From assembly GCA_035315185.1 (NCBI GenBank), contig DATFYE010000125.1:1-14002 (forward strand): a stretch of DNA of 14,002 nt, written 5' to 3'. Made by a program: the position numbers and the translations under genes. Origin of the DNA: JADGQN01 sp035315185. GTDB taxonomy: Bacteria > Desulfobacterota > Syntrophorhabdia > Syntrophorhabdales > WCHB1-27. Shown here one piece after another: positions 11,879 through 14,002 of this stretch; position 1 is the stretch's first letter; every line of letters starts with the position of its first letter. Under the pieces are notes generated by a model. The model searched no databases and was not told the DNA's origin. It saw only the letters and a program-made list of their open reading frames with translations.

Positions 11879-14002
11879 ATGGCGAGCTATCACCTCTCGG
11901 CGAAGATGGTCGCACGATCGAGCGGCAGGAGTTCCGTCGCTGCCGCCGCTTACCGCTCACGCTCGAACATCTATGACAAGCGCCAGGGCCTTACCTTCGA
12001 CTATACCCGGAAGAAGGACCTCGCCCACTCGGAGATTCTTCTGCCCGAGCATGCGCCTGACCGTTTCAGAGACCGCCCTACCCTCTGGAACGAAGTGGAG
12101 CATGCCGAGCGACGCCGCGATGCCCAGCTCGCACGAGAGATAGAACTTGCCCTCCCGGCTGAGCTCACCCTTAGCCAGAACATCGAGCTCGTCCGCGAAT
12201 TCGCGAAAGCCAACTTCGTCGATCACGGCATGATCGCGGATGTTAACATCCACATGAAAAAGGACAACCCTCACGCGCACATCCTCCTGACGACACGAGA
12301 GGTCACGGAAGAGGGCTTCGGCAAAAAGGTGAGGGGGTGGAACAGCAATGCAACATTGCTCAGCTGGCGTGAGGAATGGGCGAAACTCCAGAACCAGAAA
12401 CTCCTTATCTATGGCCACGATATCCAGGTAGACCATAGAAGCTTCGCCGACCGGGGCATCGAGCTTATCCCCGAGATCCACCTCGGGTTCTCCTGTAAGT
12501 TCCTCCCGAGCGACTACCTTGCCTTGAAGGCCCACGAATACGACCGCTTGAATGAGTACCTCTCCATCCGGAGGGACAACGGCATTTTGATCCTTCAGGA
12601 CCCGGGAAGGGCTCTTAAGTACCTCTCCCACCATGATGTTATTTTCGGGGAAAAGGACATCGACAACTTCACCAGCACGCACACCATCGATAAGAAACAG
12701 TTCCACCAGGTGAAGGCGGCGCTCATGGGATCGAAAGAGCTCGTTGCAATCGGTGAGAACGAGAAGGGAGAGAAACTCTATACGACAGCGACGATGCTCG
12801 GGCATGAGAAGGAGATGCTCTCCCGGGCGGATGAGCTGAACACCATGAACGGCCACGACGTGGATCCCGCCATCATAACCCAGACCACCACAAACTACAC
12901 GATGACCCGGGAGCAGGAAGAGGGCTTCCGCCACCTGACCCAGGGGGGCGATATCGCGGTCCTCGTCGGCCGGGCCGGTACGGGGAAGAGCTACACCTTA
13001 GCCGCGGTCAGGGAGGCATACGAGGCAGAAGGGTACACGGTAAGGGGCATGGCGCTCTCCGGCATCGCCTGTGAATCTCTTGAACAACAGAGCGGGATCG
13101 AAACGAAAACCATTTACAGCGAGCTTAAAAGCTGGGAGCAAGGAAGACACATCCTCACCGCCAGCGATATCCTCGTTGTCGATGAAGCAGGGATCGTCGG
13201 GACCCGCCAGATGCACGAGATCGTCGAGCAGGTTCACGACGCGGGGGCCAAGGTGATCCTGGTGGGGGATAACGAGCAGCTACCTCCCATAGAGGCAGGA
13301 GGCGCATTCAGAGGCATCATCGAGCGGACGGGGTACTTCGAGCTCGCAACGATCCAGAGACAGAAAGAAGCGTGGCAGAAGGAGGCGACGATTCAATTTT
13401 CAGGGGATGGCCACAAGGTAGCGGCTGCCCTGGACACATACCTGGAGAAGGGAAGGATCATCGCGGAGGCGACCCTCGATACCGCCAAGGCACGGCTCGT
13501 CTCCGAATGGGCGCAACACACCATCAAGAACCCGGATACATCCACTCTTATCCTTGCTTACACCAACCGGGATGTCTTCGAGCTCAACGCCATGGCACGG
13601 GACTATCTGAAAGCCGTAGGTCAGATAGGGGCCAGAGAGTACCCTATCCAGACCGAAAGGGGACCGCGACAGTTTGCCGAAGGCGAGAGGATCATCTTCC
13701 TGAGAAACGAGCGATCAATGGGCGTCAAGAACGGCTCGCTCGGCACCATCCTTAAGATGGACGATCACGCCATGATCGTGAGGCTCGATACGGGTCCTGC
13801 CGTCTCCTTCGACACCACCAAATACCGCGACCTCGATTACGGCTACGCCGCCACCATCCATAAGACCCAGGGCACGACGGTTGACCGCTCCTTCGTCCTC
13901 GCAACCCACCACTTCGACAAGCACACGACCTACGTTGCCCTGTCCCGCCATCGTGACGATGTGACGCTCTCATACAGCGGGGATGAGTTCAAGGACTTCA
14001 AG
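11879..14002 (+). CDS. traA: TraA/MobQ-type conjugative relaxase-helicase, 3' end outside window
   Basis: Nicks oriT and pilots the single strand in conjugation; 708 codons are visible without a stop. The relaxase domain (about 1-190) opens MASYHL, typical of Ti-plasmid TraA, with the expected catalytic Y25 in AAAAYRS and the metal site H125, H132 and H134 in HMKKDNPHAH. A linking TraA-specific region (about 200-350) is followed by a RecD/TraI-like superfamily 1 helicase: Walker A GRAGTGKS (364-371), Walker B VVDEAG (433-438), GDNEQLPP (463-470), FLRNERSMGVKNG (607-619), a TIHKTQG motif (659-665) and YVALSRH (685-691). All are intact. The start is set by the family N-terminus; no ribosome site is visible before it, since the oriT inverted repeat occupies that space. 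Full-length relatives exceed 900 residues. Confidence 0.94.
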   Translation, partial: MASYHLSAKMVARSSGRSSVAAAAYRSRSNIYDKRQGLTFDYTRKKDLAHSEILLPEHAPDRFRDRPTLWNEVEHAERRRDAQLAREIELALPAELTLSQNIELVREFAKANFVDHGMIADVNIHMKKDNPHAHILLTTREVTEEGFGKKVRGWNSNATLLSWREEWAKLQNQKLLIYGHDIQVDHRSFADRGIELIPEIHLGFSCKFLPSDYLALKAHEYDRLNEYLSIRRDNGILILQDPGRALKYLSHHDVIFGEKDIDNFTSTHTIDKKQFHQVKAALMGSKELVAIGENEKGEKLYTTATMLGHEKEMLSRADELNTMNGHDVDPAIITQTTTNYTMTREQEEGFRHLTQGGDIAVLVGRAGTGKSYTLAAVREAYEAEGYTVRGMALSGIACESLEQQSGIETKTIYSELKSWEQGRHILTASDILVVDEAGIVGTRQMHEIVEQVHDAGAKVILVGDNEQLPPIEAGGAFRGIIERTGYFELATIQRQKEAWQKEATIQFSGDGHKVAAALDTYLEKGRIIAEATLDTAKARLVSEWAQHTIKNPDTSTLILAYTNRDVFELNAMARDYLKAVGQIGAREYPIQTERGPRQFAEGERIIFLRNERSMGVKNGSLGTILKMDDHAMIVRLDTGPAVSFDTTKYRDLDYGYAATIHKTQGTTVDRSFVLATHHFDKHTTYVALSRHRDDVTLSYSGDEFKDFK

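Larger units (their letters stand above)
9832..14002. mobile_element. Integrative conjugative or mobilizable element, left part
   Basis: From the tRNA-Ala 3' end to the window edge, every gene belongs to DNA mobility: tyrosine recombinase, excisionase-type HTH protein, an oriT and a TraA-type relaxase-helicase. No type IV secretion genes are seen here, so self-transfer versus mobilization by a helper cannot be told apart. The element's right end is outside the window. Confidence 0.75.

Noticed and set aside
11957..12934. A 325-codon open frame on the minus strand
   Set aside because: It is antisense to the relaxase gene, whose catalytic motifs prove the plus-strand frame; its composition is that of a mirrored GC-rich gene.
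1..14002. CRISPR arrays and rRNA genes
   Set aside because: No regularly spaced repeats with unique spacers and no rRNA signature sequences were seen on either strand.

Overview
The window reads as chromosomal DNA of an anaerobic bacterium, most likely a Desulfobacterota/deltaproteobacterial lineage. That placement is inferred from the GC-rich metabolic genes, the XrtA-type (DUF3473) polysaccharide deacetylase and general protein style, and it is not proven. A conjugative or mobilizable element is integrated beside a tRNA-Ala gene and runs off the right edge.

Region 1 (1-5561, plus strand, moderate-to-high GC) is metabolic. A sigma70-like promoter precedes a class V PLP aminotransferase, followed 11 bases later by full-length D-3-phosphoglycerate dehydrogenase (serA). 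Adenine deaminase overlaps the serA stop but has lost its ATG (now ATA). After a 336-base palindrome-rich spacer comes a HAD phosphatase. The aminotransferase, SerA and HAD protein could supply the three steps of the phosphorylated serine pathway; the assignment of the first and last is inference. The first 90 bases look like the edge of an insertion-sequence-like repeat.

Region 2 (5568-9674) concerns surface glycans. On the minus strand lie a polysaccharide deacetylase and an overlapping class I methyltransferase. A near-consensus extended -10 promoter drives the divergent plus-strand pair: a multispanning GT39-like glycosyltransferase and a polyprenyl-phosphate sugar synthase (DPM1-like). 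The pair is visibly more AT-rich than Region 1, which suggests separate ancestry. The synthase has lost a GtrA-like membrane tail: its first residues remain after a frameshift.

Region 3 (9716-14002) is a tRNA-Ala(GGC) gene with its own strong promoter, followed by a mobile element. The element carries, on the minus strand, a tyrosine recombinase and a small excisionase-type helix-turn-helix protein. After a 508-base non-coding control region comes a plus-strand TraA/MobQ-type relaxase-helicase, cut by the window edge after 708 codons. The control region holds a promoter whose spacer is filled by a perfect 16-bp palindrome with the core of a Gram-positive LexA (SOS) box. It also holds an origin of transfer resembling those of Ti plasmids and RSF1010, ending just before the relaxase start codon. 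Excision genes, a possible damage-responsive switch, oriT and relaxase thus form a compact transfer module.
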